From: Candidatus Obscuribacter sp.
Lineage (GTDB): Bacteria; Cyanobacteriota; Vampirovibrionia; Obscuribacterales; Obscuribacteraceae
Direction of reading: 5' to 3'
NCBI GenBank assembly: GCA_021772155.1
Contig: JADYXS010000556.1
Coordinates: 1 to 37,813, forward strand
Length of the DNA: 37,813 nucleotides
Part shown: piece after piece, positions 25,514 to 32,812 of the stretch
Position numbering within the stretch: the stretch's first letter is position 1
How the letters are laid out: every line of letters starts with the position of its first letter
The notes under the pieces: generated by a model
Database searches by the model: none
What the model was told of the DNA's origin: nothing
Seen by the model: only the letters and a program-made list of their open reading frames with translations
Made by a program: the position numbers and the translations under genes

Positions 25514-25987
25514 ATGTCAGATACTGAGCAAACCATGTCAGAAGATTTGCAGAATCGGCCCAGAAAAGAACCCTTGCTGCCGGCATGGATTTGGCGAATT
25601 TGCCTAGGTTTTCTTGTATTGATGACAATGATCGATATCGCTTCTGGGCTCTTTTGCTCTAACGCCATTAGTTATTCGCAACCATCGCCTGATGGAAAGC
25701 TTACCGCAGTGGTGTTTATGCGTCACTGTGGATCGACGTCAGGGCACTCACCGCACGTTTCGATCTTGGAGCACAGCGATGCAATTCGAGAAAGCGATAG
25801 TGGAAACGTTTTTATAGCCGGTGACAAAGAGCCGGCTCAATTGTCGTTGCGCTGGAAAGACCCTTCAACGCTCGTTGTTACGCGCGATCCTTCCGTTGTC
25901 ATTTTTAAAGAAAGCAAATGGGTTGCTATCTGGAAATTTCCGCTGCCGCAATTTGTTTCTGTCGAATATCAAGATTCGGCACTGTGA
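25514..25987 (+). CDS. Membrane-anchored protein of unknown function
   Basis: 157 residues from ATG 25514 (MSDTEQTMSEDLQNRPRKEP); the frame is open further upstream but into hairpin sequence. One membrane helix at about residues 28-50 (ICLGFLVLMTMIDIASGLFC) leaves a C-terminal domain outside the cytoplasm. The segment SPDGKLTAVVFMRHCGSTSG followed by HVSIL is a pattern I know from a family of small bacterial hypothetical proteins, so it is conserved, but its job is unknown. No Shine-Dalgarno is visible and a TATACT lies 11 nt before the ATG, so the mRNA may be nearly leaderless. Monocistronic by context. Confidence 0.65.
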   Translation: MSDTEQTMSEDLQNRPRKEPLLPAWIWRICLGFLVLMTMIDIASGLFCSNAISYSQPSPDGKLTAVVFMRHCGSTSGHSPHVSILEHSDAIRESDSGNVFIAGDKEPAQLSLRWKDPSTLVVTRDPSVVIFKESKWVAIWKFPLPQFVSVEYQDSAL

Positions 25988-26063
25988 CACTTCCTATGAA
26001 TGTTTCGGCGCCCGAAACTAACGGTTCAGACAAGGTTACAAGCTAAGATCTTGCAAAATACTT

Positions 26064-26089
26064 CGCCCATCCTCTTTCGAGAATGGGCG
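26064..26089 (-). terminator. Terminator-like hairpin after the secreted paralog gene
   Basis: CGCCCAT (26064-26070) pairs with ATGGGCG (26083-26089); inside, TCT-TTCG-AGA extends the stem with a two-base bulge. On the minus strand it is followed by AAGTATTTTGC. It lies 55 nt after the stop of the gene ending at 26145 and is probably its terminator. Confidence 0.62.
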
Positions 26090-26144
26090 GAGTGTGGTTA
26101 GGTCCATGTAGGAGATCAGGTAAATCTGATTCCGCAGTTTCCGC

Positions 26145-27134
26145 TTACATTGCTGTACCCGGGAGAACCACTGCAACTTGCGTTGGACTATCGAAGACGA
26201 TTGCCATCGGGGTGCTTGGCGCAATCACAAGGTTTGTGCCGCGACGGAGAACCAGGCGTTCGCCAGGTCCGCCACCAAGAGTACCGATGCCGACCGTGGC
26301 TGATTGGCGGCAAACTGATTCGCGCGATCCTTGGTAGACCAAACGAACGTCGTAGGGCAAATCTTCCGTTGCTACAGGATGTGGTCCTATACCGCCGCCG
26401 GACAACGGGCCTGCCAGGTTAGCTGTGATCGGCAGAAGCGTGCCGTTCGGCGTGCGCAGTGTGGTGAAGGCGACCCCGAAATTGCCAGGTGTGTCTTCGA
26501 CAACTACACCTAAGACAGACGATCCGCCAGGCATTACAAACCGGCCGATTGCCACATCTTGTATCAATCTTCCTTCGATTTTGGAGCCTGCTATCAGTGT
26601 TTCACTGTTGAGAGCCGTGGCGAAGGCTACTGGCAATACGGTGCCAGGTGGTGCATAAATGCGCCGCTCGAGAACGGCCACTTGTGCACTGATTGGATTC
26701 TTACCGGTCAATTCCGATACGTAAGCAACGGTCCGATTGCCGTCGGATAGGAATGAACGGATACCATCAGCCCATTTGTCAGCCAGAGCTTGCGGACTCA
26801 TTCCTTCCAGGCTGGCGCTGTTGGCGTCAGCGGTGGCAACAATGTGTCCGTCGAGCATCACGACCATGGCACCGTTTGCGCGAGCTGTTGTAACTGCAGA
26901 TGCGCTCTTGTTGTTAGCCAGGACAAGCGAATTGTCCAAAGCGTCTTGTGTAAGCCATGCACGGTGGTCGGGCGAATAGCCGTCAGCGCTACCGGCGATG
27001 GAAAATACCGGTTGTCCGCCCATGGTTACAGTGTTGCCCTGCGCAAAGCCGGCCCAGGCCGGGGCAGCGGAGAGCAAACCGATCGCGCTTGCCGCTACGA
27101 TGAGCTGTCTTCCAAATACCTTATTGAGTCTCAT
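26145..27134 (-). CDS. Secreted protein with cyanobacterial-type N-terminal domain and VirB10-like beta domain
   Basis: 329 residues; GAGG 9 nt upstream supports ATG 27134. Signal peptide MRLNKVFGRQLIVAASAIGL, cleaved after AWA. Residues about 85-140 (VVMLDGHIVATADANSA, LADKWADGIRSFL) resemble a domain common in cyanobacterial secreted and mechanosensitive-channel proteins. Residues about 165-260 (APPGTVLPVAFATALNSETL, MPGGSSVLGVVVE, LRTPNGTLLPITA) resemble the beta-barrel of VirB10/TrbI-type proteins and of related cell-envelope proteins. It shares both domains with the gene upstream (27210-28445), so the pair arose by duplication. Exported function is likely; the VirB10 link is tentative and would connect it to the VirB6-like genes only by inference. 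Confidence 0.68.
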   Translation of the reverse strand: MRLNKVFGRQLIVAASAIGLLSAAPAWAGFAQGNTVTMGGQPVFSIAGSADGYSPDHRAWLTQDALDNSLVLANNKSASAVTTARANGAMVVMLDGHIVATADANSASLEGMSPQALADKWADGIRSFLSDGNRTVAYVSELTGKNPISAQVAVLERRIYAPPGTVLPVAFATALNSETLIAGSKIEGRLIQDVAIGRFVMPGGSSVLGVVVEDTPGNFGVAFTTLRTPNGTLLPITANLAGPLSGGGIGPHPVATEDLPYDVRLVYQGSRESVCRQSATVGIGTLGGGPGERLVLRRGTNLVIAPSTPMAIVFDSPTQVAVVLPGTAM

Positions 27135-27170
27135 TTTCGTTTACCTCTAACTTATATAAAGCCCTTTATC

Positions 27171-27196
27171 AGGAGCGGTCATGCACGACCGCTCCT
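27171..27196 (-). terminator. Perfect 10-bp hairpin between the two secreted paralogs
   Basis: AGGAGCGGTC (27171-27180) and GACCGCTCCT (27187-27196) form a perfect 10-bp stem with a 6-nt loop, 14 nt after the stop of the upstream paralog. There is no T-run, so it may be an intercistronic processing or attenuation site rather than a full terminator. Confidence 0.55.
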
Positions 27197-27209
27197 TGCA
27201 CATCCGTAC

Positions 27210-28445
27210 CTATTTGAGAATTATCTCGCTGCTGCGAGCAATACGGCGGTACTGAGGCTTATGTTTGGCCGCTGCCACTGGACGTTTGGCTGGTTCGAAA
27301 ACGCGAGCTTCACTATGCCTGATGACAGCCGTTCCGGGTTCCATAGCTAACGGGATTGGTGCAGCAGCTATAGCATTAGTTGCGGGACCGCAGTTGTTGC
27401 ACAGTGCAATCGCTGTCGGTGCGGACATTTGAAGCATCATCGCTTCACCGCATGGTACAGTGACGCCAGCTCTTCTTGTCATCACCATCTTTTGGAACGG
27501 TACATCCAAACCTGCGCCGATGGAGTTTCCTCTCCAGCCACCACAAATGGTGCCTTTGCTAGCCGCAAGAAGGCCTGCGCTGGCAAGGCGGACAGCCGGA
27601 GCTTCAACTTTGATCGGATTTGTATTCCATGCAACCCAAGTTCCAACACCACCGAATATGTGTCCGACGATTGGAATTACGCTGCCATCTGGAGTACGCA
27701 GCTCGTTAAAGCGGATGCTGAATGCTCCTTTCCGTGTGTAGGCGTTCGAAGCTTCGACCAGATGGCCGATTGCGGTTGTGCCTGCCGGTAGATATGCTTC
27801 CCATTGGGTTGCACTTTGGCTGGTGCGCAGCGGAATATCACTGGAAAGGGTGGCTTGGACGACATCGCCCGTTACCGAAGTTTCGCTATCGATCGGGGTC
27901 ACCAGTTTTATCGGTAAGAAAGTACCGGCCGGGACGTAGGCAACCATTTCTGAACGTGGAGCAGCAGCCACTTGTGCGTAGTTCCCGGTCAACATTGACA
28001 GGTACTTGTCCATAGCCGAGGCATCAGCCAAACAAAACTTGATGCTATCAGCCCACTTTTGGGCAAGCTGCAAGGCGGTCATACGGTTTCGGGCGGCGCT
28101 GTTGCCGTCTGCTGTAGCAATGTGGAAGCCATCTAGAGTTACTACTGGGTTTCGGTTCACAACCAATACTTGCACCGCTGACGGTGCTCTATTTTTCGCA
28201 TAAACAACTGCATAGTCGAGATTCTTTTGAATTATCGCTGCGCGTTCTTGTGCGGTTAGTCCGGCTGCATTCGCATCTACCTCGAACAATTTGCCGCATG
28301 CGCCAACGATTGAGGCTGTCTCAGCCAGGTATGTCGAACCTGTAACTTGTGACATAGCCGCTGGACCGACCACAATGCTGAGCGCGGTAAACACGCCGAG
28401 CAATACCCCTTTCTTGACTGAGAACTTACCTATCTTCATTTTCAT
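27210..28445 (-). CDS. Secreted paralog with cyanobacterial-type and VirB10-like beta domains
   Basis: 411 residues from ATG 28445, preceded by GAGG 8 nt upstream (GTG 28448 is an alternative). Signal peptide GVLLGVFTALSIVVGPAAMS. Residues about 100-160 contain VVTLDGFHIATADGNSAARN and LQLAQKWADSIKFCL; residues about 175-290 contain YVPAGTFLPIKLVTPIDSET and LRTPDGSVIPIVG, each aligning with the paralog at 26145-27134. The C-terminus is longer and ends with a basic tail. Both genes are on the minus strand with 75 bp between them, and are probably one unit or a tandem duplication. Role unknown; an envelope structural or secretion-related part is plausible. Confidence 0.68.
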   Translation of the reverse strand: MKMKIGKFSVKKGVLLGVFTALSIVVGPAAMSQVTGSTYLAETASIVGACGKLFEVDANAAGLTAQERAAIIQKNLDYAVVYAKNRAPSAVQVLVVNRNPVVTLDGFHIATADGNSAARNRMTALQLAQKWADSIKFCLADASAMDKYLSMLTGNYAQVAAAPRSEMVAYVPAGTFLPIKLVTPIDSETSVTGDVVQATLSSDIPLRTSQSATQWEAYLPAGTTAIGHLVEASNAYTRKGAFSIRFNELRTPDGSVIPIVGHIFGGVGTWVAWNTNPIKVEAPAVRLASAGLLAASKGTICGGWRGNSIGAGLDVPFQKMVMTRRAGVTVPCGEAMMLQMSAPTAIALCNNCGPATNAIAAAPIPLAMEPGTAVIRHSEARVFEPAKRPVAAAKHKPQYRRIARSSEIILK

Positions 28446-28991
28446 CACCTATACCTCTGCAATTCAAAGCTTTAGCCAAAGCAAACGCCAAGGCGCTTTC
28501 CATTCAAAACATCGGGCGCACAAACGTTGCAACTATGGAAGTCTATGCAACCAACGCTGCGTGTTGTTAGATCCGAATTTGTTTGTTTTACGCAAGGCGC
28601 TTTTATCGCCTAGGGTCGGGCCTCAAATCGTTAGCTAATCTCCGACCTGACCGTCCTTACTGTTGAGTATACCGAAAGCCGTATTGGTTAACAGCAGGGA
28701 ATCCCTATATTCGTACTACGGAAACTTGCAGCTGTGGTGTTTTTAAACCCATGTCTACAATCACGTAGAGCTAGCGATGTGGCGCAATGCGCACGTAGTT
28801 GAATTTGTACAAACTAGCTACGTGCATAGCGCGTGCGAATATGGATCGCACGAGAATGCGCAGTGTGAGCAGACCTAACGCAATGTTTGTTGCGGTATAG
28901 AAGGTCTGCAACGAACTTGAGGGCACCGCGTTCGGTGCTTATCCTGCCCGTTGCTTGCGCATATTGATGATTGGCATGAACCAATTGCATG
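28446..28991. other. 545-bp intergenic region with a large inverted repeat
   Basis: No gene is supported here. GCGCAATGCGCACGTAG (28782-28798) and CTACGTGCATAGCGC (28818-28832) form an imperfect stem of about 15 bp with a 19-nt spacer. GCACCG-CGTT-CGGTGC (28923-28938) is a perfect hairpin 54 nt after the metallothionein stop and may be its terminator. AGGCG-N7-CGCCT occurs near 28591-28607. The promoter of the secreted paralog gene must be in the left part, but I could not place it. Confidence 0.5.
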
Positions 28992-29222
28992 TTAGTGTCT
29001 TGGCTCCGCCAGTCTGTCTTCAAGATCATCGTCGAACGCACCTGTTTCAGTAGGTGTGTCTTGATGCTGTGCACGTGGGTCACAACCGCTGTGCCCACAT
29101 AAACAACCGACCTCTTCCGACGGTTCGGAAAATTGCACTTGCTTGCAGTGGTCACTGCAGAATTGACTTCTATCTGCTGGCAGACAGGCGCATCCTGGAT
29201 GTCCACATTTTGCAAGAGCCAT
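28992..29222 (-). CDS. SmtA/BmtA-type bacterial metallothionein
   Basis: 76 residues beginning MALAKCGHPGCACLPADRSQ, then FCSDHCK and GCLCGHSGC. Cysteines at 6, 11, 13, 22, 26, 40, 42 and 47 and histidines at 8, 25 and 44 match the CGH-x-x-C-x-C / FCS-x-x-C / C-x-CGH-x-x-C pattern of SmtA-type metallothioneins, small cytoplasmic proteins that bind zinc, cadmium or copper. The last 28 residues are an acidic tail beyond the usual 55-60 residue length. AGGA lies 5 to 6 nt before the ATG. A longer frame (28814-29284) covers the same DNA but has no coding support. No SmtB-like repressor or operator was seen nearby. Confidence 0.88.
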   Translation of the reverse strand: MALAKCGHPGCACLPADRSQFCSDHCKQVQFSEPSEEVGCLCGHSGCDPRAQHQDTPTETGAFDDDLEDRLAEPRH

Positions 29223-29284
29223 TGTGTCCTCATTCCGGAAGGGGCGTTTGAAGGATTCCGTTGTAAATGACGCGACTCATCCAT

Positions 29285-29515
29285 AAAAGGTTCTGCTCAA
29301 GTTCCCTAGTTTTATAAAATGAAGCGAATATTTGGGGACCAGTCTCATGGGTTATCGGGTTTTCCATATTTCGGGAGAACGCGGGTGTCCCGCCCGACGT
29401 TCCTCCATTTTCTTGCACCATGTCGCATGAGGCCGCGGGCGGCTCATGAGCCGCCCCTACAAGTCCCTGTAACCATCCTATATATAAGGAACGGTGCGAA
29501 CGAAACCGGTGATGA
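29285..29515. repeat. REP-like intergenic repeat with a perfect 20-bp palindrome
   Basis: GGGCGGCTCATGAGCCGCCC (29437-29456) is a perfect palindrome. Upstream, GGAGAACG...CGTTCC encloses GCGGG-TGT-CCCGC (29373-29406). These resemble the hairpins at 24180 and 25390. No gene is supported; the 63-residue frame at 29230-29421 is mostly a translation of the repeat. Confidence 0.5.
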
Positions 29516-30592
29516 TCAAATGCACTTCAACTCAGTCCATGTGCGATCGTAAAGAAGCACTCCGTCGCCGATATCTTCAATCTCTTCACAGCGATCCATC
29601 ATCTGTTCAGAGGGGTACAAAGTCTTATCAGCCAGCAATTCCGGTTTGACCTTTGCAACTGCCGCGGAGTTGGGCGTTGGATAGTATGTGTAATTTGTCA
29701 GCGCCGCTGCGGTGTCAGGTTCAAGGATATAGTTCATCCACAAGTAGGCTGCCTCCACATGCGGTGCCGATGCTGGGATAGCCATGTTGTCGATCCACAT
29801 GGATGCACCGCTTTCAGGTATGACATACCCCACATGGGAATTCGTACGCCGAGCCTGGTGCGCATCTCCGCTAAACGCCAGCGATAGCAATGCGTCGCCA
29901 CTTGCAAGATATACGATCACCTGATCGGACGTGTAACACATCATCAGTTGCTTCTGCAGTTCTAAATCGCGGCAGGCGATTTCCAGTTGTTTGGGGTCGA
30001 CGGAGTTGTACGAAAAGTTTTTGCGCTTCAAGGCAAAGCCCAATGTCTCCCTGGCATCTTCCAGTAAGGTGATGCGTCCCTTAAAACGCGCGTCCCAGAA
30101 TGCATCCCAATTAGTTGGGGGACGGGCACCGGCTTCTTCAAACGCCGTCTTGTTGAATGCTATTCCGGTAGTGCCAAACGTATAAGGAATGGAATATCGA
30201 TTGCCAGGATCATATGCGGCCCGTCGAAAGCGTTCCATAACGTTCTTGTAGTTCGGTAATTTGGCGTGATCAATTTCCTTCAGCAGCTTTAGCTTCCGTA
30301 GTTTCGAAACTGCGTAGTTCGTCGGTACGACAATGTCATAATCGACCGGTCCAGCTTCCAGTCGCGCCATAAGCGCCTCATTTGAGGCAAAAGTATCAAA
30401 TGTCACTTGTATTCCAAAGCGCCGCTCAAATTCCGGAATGCACGTCGGAGCAAGGTAGTCTGCCCAGCTGAAAATGTTCAGTCTCTTTGCCGTCTCACCG
30501 ACGGTATTACCGCTACATGCAGAAAGGAGCGGTGTTCCCGCCAGAACCGAAGCGGCTGTTTTTAGAAATGTTCGGCGAGTAAATCTTGTCAT
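29516..30592 (-). CDS. PotD/PotF-like polyamine-binding lipoprotein
   Basis: 358 residues. The N-terminus has a twin-arginine motif (TRRTFLK, R6-R7) and a lipobox LLSAC with lipidation expected at C26, so it is an exported lipoprotein. The mature part reads RLNIFSWADYLAPTCIPEFE and VTFDTFASNEALMARLEAG, then YDIVVPTNYAVSKL, and later SIPYTFGTTGIAFN and MWIDNMAIPASAPHVEAAYLWMNYI: all typical of spermidine/putrescine-binding proteins of ABC importers. No ATPase or permease genes of a Pot system are in the window, so it is an orphan here and must use a transporter elsewhere. Polyamine specificity is inferred from the family. Confidence 0.92.
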   Translation of the reverse strand: MTRFTRRTFLKTAASVLAGTPLLSACSGNTVGETAKRLNIFSWADYLAPTCIPEFERRFGIQVTFDTFASNEALMARLEAGPVDYDIVVPTNYAVSKLRKLKLLKEIDHAKLPNYKNVMERFRRAAYDPGNRYSIPYTFGTTGIAFNKTAFEEAGARPPTNWDAFWDARFKGRITLLEDARETLGFALKRKNFSYNSVDPKQLEIACRDLELQKQLMMCYTSDQVIVYLASGDALLSLAFSGDAHQARRTNSHVGYVIPESGASMWIDNMAIPASAPHVEAAYLWMNYILEPDTAAALTNYTYYPTPNSAAVAKVKPELLADKTLYPSEQMMDRCEEIEDIGDGVLLYDRTWTELKCI

Positions 30593-30698
30593 TCGCCAAG
30601 TTTAGCAATAACGGATATGACGGAGCATTATAAGCAGACCGTCTCATGGAAACCATATGGTTGCTGGTCCGATGATGAGATGACTGAGAAGGGCAGGT

Positions 30699-31517
30699 TC
30701 AACCCAAAATGCCGTGCTGGGTATACCATTTTGCATAAAGGTCCGGACGACAGTTCTTTAGTGTCGGGGATTTTTCGCGAACAGCAGTCACCCGGTTGAA
30801 GGTGATCTCGGACTCGAGTAATCCTTCTTCCTCACCTTGATCTGCAGTTATCACCCCCATGGGATCAGCAATCTGGCTGGAGCCACAGAAAGTCGCTCCG
30901 ACTTGCACAGCGGCAGCCACATACAAGTTATTTTCAATTGCTCTGGATCGAACAAGAGTTTGCAGATGCGTCTCCTTAAGTGCACCGCTTACCCAGGCTG
31001 CCGGCACCAGTATTGCTTGCGATCCGCTAGCGGCAAGATGCCGTGCCAGTTCGGGAAATCTGAGGTCGTAACAAGTCATGATACCGAATGTAATTTCGTT
31101 GCACTTGAAAGTTAGTATTGAACCGTCGCCTGCTGTGATTCGCTCCGATTCTTTCCAGCCAAACGCATCAAACAGATGGATCTTCCGGTAGTGTCCGATC
31201 AACTCTCCAGCAGCGTTGACCACTACTATAGTGTTGAAAACATACTGATCGCCTGGGATTGACTCGAACATTCCGGCCACTATAAATATGCTATTTTCGC
31301 GGGCGATTTGCGCCAGACCGGTAACAAAAGAACCGTTTAGTGCTTCAGCATGGGGCACCAGATTGTGCATAGGTGTCCCGTAGTTGTACATGGACACCTC
31401 TGGAAACGCTACTAGCTGTGCCCCTCTGCTTGCGGCCAATGATGCCATGTCCGCGATTTTGGAAAAGTTCTGCTGCTTATCAAGTCCGACACTGATTTGT
31501 CCTAGCGCTATCTTCAT
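30699..31517 (-). CDS. Carbon-nitrogen hydrolase (nitrilase superfamily)
   Basis: 272 residues from ATG 31517 (GAGG about 11 nt upstream; GTG codons just before are possible). The Glu-Lys-Cys triad is visible: E40 in LVAFPEVS, K112 in GHYRKIHLFD and C149 in GIMTCYDLRFPE. Enzymes of this fold hydrolyse amides such as N-carbamoyl compounds or deaminated glutathione. The KIHLFDAFG-x-x-ES sequence after the lysine is like amidases of the Nit/omega-amidase group; the substrate is uncertain. It is 106 bp upstream of the PotD-like gene on the same strand, a possible functional link to nitrogen compounds. Confidence 0.92.
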   Translation of the reverse strand: MKIALGQISVGLDKQQNFSKIADMASLAASRGAQLVAFPEVSMYNYGTPMHNLVPHAEALNGSFVTGLAQIARENSIFIVAGMFESIPGDQYVFNTIVVVNAAGELIGHYRKIHLFDAFGWKESERITAGDGSILTFKCNEITFGIMTCYDLRFPELARHLAASGSQAILVPAAWVSGALKETHLQTLVRSRAIENNLYVAAAVQVGATFCGSSQIADPMGVITADQGEEEGLLESEITFNRVTAVREKSPTLKNCRPDLYAKWYTQHGILG

Positions 31518-31682
31518 TAGAGGCACCACCTCGCAACTGTTTTGATCGAACCGAGCGGCATCACCTTATCATATGAACGAACCGAATCACGCTGGCGCGC
31601 CCAAAAGGTACAGCAATAGAAAGCTATCGTGAACGTGCCGTTTGGGAACATAGGTGCTCGACCGACGATGGACCGGCGCAGC

Positions 31683-32621
31683 CTAAGAATTCTTCAAAAT
31701 AAGTTTTACCTTCAGCTGCCGACCTTGAAACCAGTCTGGGAGCGCCGCAAATTCCGTACCATGAATGGCCTCTAACAGCGTCGAGTCGATCTTACCGTTG
31801 CCAGTGCTCTTGAGAAGTTGTGTGCCGAGTACCTTACCGTCGCGACTTAAACTTACCTGCACTTCGACCTGATCGTAGGCTTCATCTGGATGCCAGGCTG
31901 CTTTGATGCGCGCCACGAGGTCTCGTTTGTACGGTCCGATGTTGCCCATGGCTGTAGGCGGGGCCTTCATTGCAATGAGTTGATTCGTCCCAAAATTGCT
32001 GCCTGTCAACGAACTGGTATCGCCATTGTCGTGACCGGTCCCACTGCCTTCTCCCGGACCGACGGCGTCGGCCTTGCCATCTAATGTTCCGCTTGCCGGC
32101 GATGAGTCAGCCACAGGTGTGGCAGCATTGGCGGCTGCTCCACCAAATGGATCTACAAGTACGTTGGCCACTGGGCGGCTTGCTGGTGCAATCCGTCCGA
32201 GGGCTATCGGGGCCTCGGGGATGCCGTTGAATTGAAGTTTGCTTGGTTCAGTTCTTTCGGAAGCTTTCTTCTCGGTTGTTTTTTCCAGTTCCGCTGTCGA
32301 TCGCTGAATCTCACGTTGTCTGTTTGCCAGCGCCGAAGGCTTTTGGCCCTCGTCGAACTTCAGAGGAATTAGCTGGTCAACTGTACGAAAACTTGGTTCG
32401 GGAGGAGCACAGGAAAGTTCGAAGGCCACATCGACGTCGTGGATAACCACCCTGTGCAGGCGCTGATTATGTCCCAGGCAGATGACGGTCATAGCGGCAA
32501 CGGAGCACATGATCCCTGCAAGCACGATGAAACGTCGCAGGTCACCCGTCTGCCCCAATGATAGAGGGCTGCGAGAATCAAAGTATCGATCGGCTATTCT
32601 GACAGCGATGAAAGAAGACAT
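31683..32621 (-). CDS. TonB/TolA C-terminal-domain protein
   Basis: 312 residues from ATG 32621, with GGGG 4 nt upstream. One membrane helix at about 32-50 (FIVLAGIMCSVAAMTVICLG) anchors the N-terminus. The middle is a periplasmic linker rich in Lys/Glu then Gly/Ser/Pro. Residues about 230-312 (YKRDLVARIKAAWHPDEAYD, VQVSLSRDGKVLGTQLLKST, ALPDWFQGRQLKVKLILKNS) form a TonB/TolA-type C-terminal fold. TonB proteins carry inner-membrane energy to outer-membrane receptors and TolA keeps the envelope together; no ExbB/ExbD or Tol partners are here. Divergent from the kinase gene. Confidence 0.82.
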   Translation of the reverse strand: MSSFIAVRIADRYFDSRSPLSLGQTGDLRRFIVLAGIMCSVAAMTVICLGHNQRLHRVVIHDVDVAFELSCAPPEPSFRTVDQLIPLKFDEGQKPSALANRQREIQRSTAELEKTTEKKASERTEPSKLQFNGIPEAPIALGRIAPASRPVANVLVDPFGGAAANAATPVADSSPASGTLDGKADAVGPGEGSGTGHDNGDTSSLTGSNFGTNQLIAMKAPPTAMGNIGPYKRDLVARIKAAWHPDEAYDQVEVQVSLSRDGKVLGTQLLKSTGNGKIDSTLLEAIHGTEFAALPDWFQGRQLKVKLILKNS

Positions 32622-32710
32622 TTGTCCCCACAACCCATGGAAATCTATACTGCCCCGTGTGCCCTATATTCCCGCCAGCGGAAATCTCAAACGCATAGGT
32701 AAAGATCTAA

Positions 32711-32773
32711 TTTCTGCTACTGCAGAAAGTAGTCCGGATTGCCGATTTTGGGAATATTTGAGCTATCCGGACT
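32711..32773 (+). promoter_or_regulatory. Two tandem hairpins in the leader of the kinase gene
   Basis: TTTCTGC-TACT-GCAGAAA (32711-32728) is a perfect 7-bp inverted repeat. Directly after it AGTCCGGAT (32731-32739) and ATCCGGACT (32765-32773) form a perfect 9-bp inverted repeat with a 25-nt spacer. They lie between the divergent TonB-like and kinase genes, 40-100 nt before the kinase start. They could be operators or a structured leader. Confidence 0.5.
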
Positions 32774-32812
32774 TTGAGACAATACCGTGCTCGAAGGGAA
32801 GTCACATAGGGC

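Noticed and set aside
28814-29284. 156-residue minus-strand frame
   Set aside because: It overlaps the metallothionein out of frame, has no family features, and the metallothionein frame has a ribosome-binding site and conserved Cys/His pattern.
29230-29421. 63-residue minus-strand frame
   Set aside because: About a third of it is a translation of the REP-like hairpin, and the rest has no recognisable feature.
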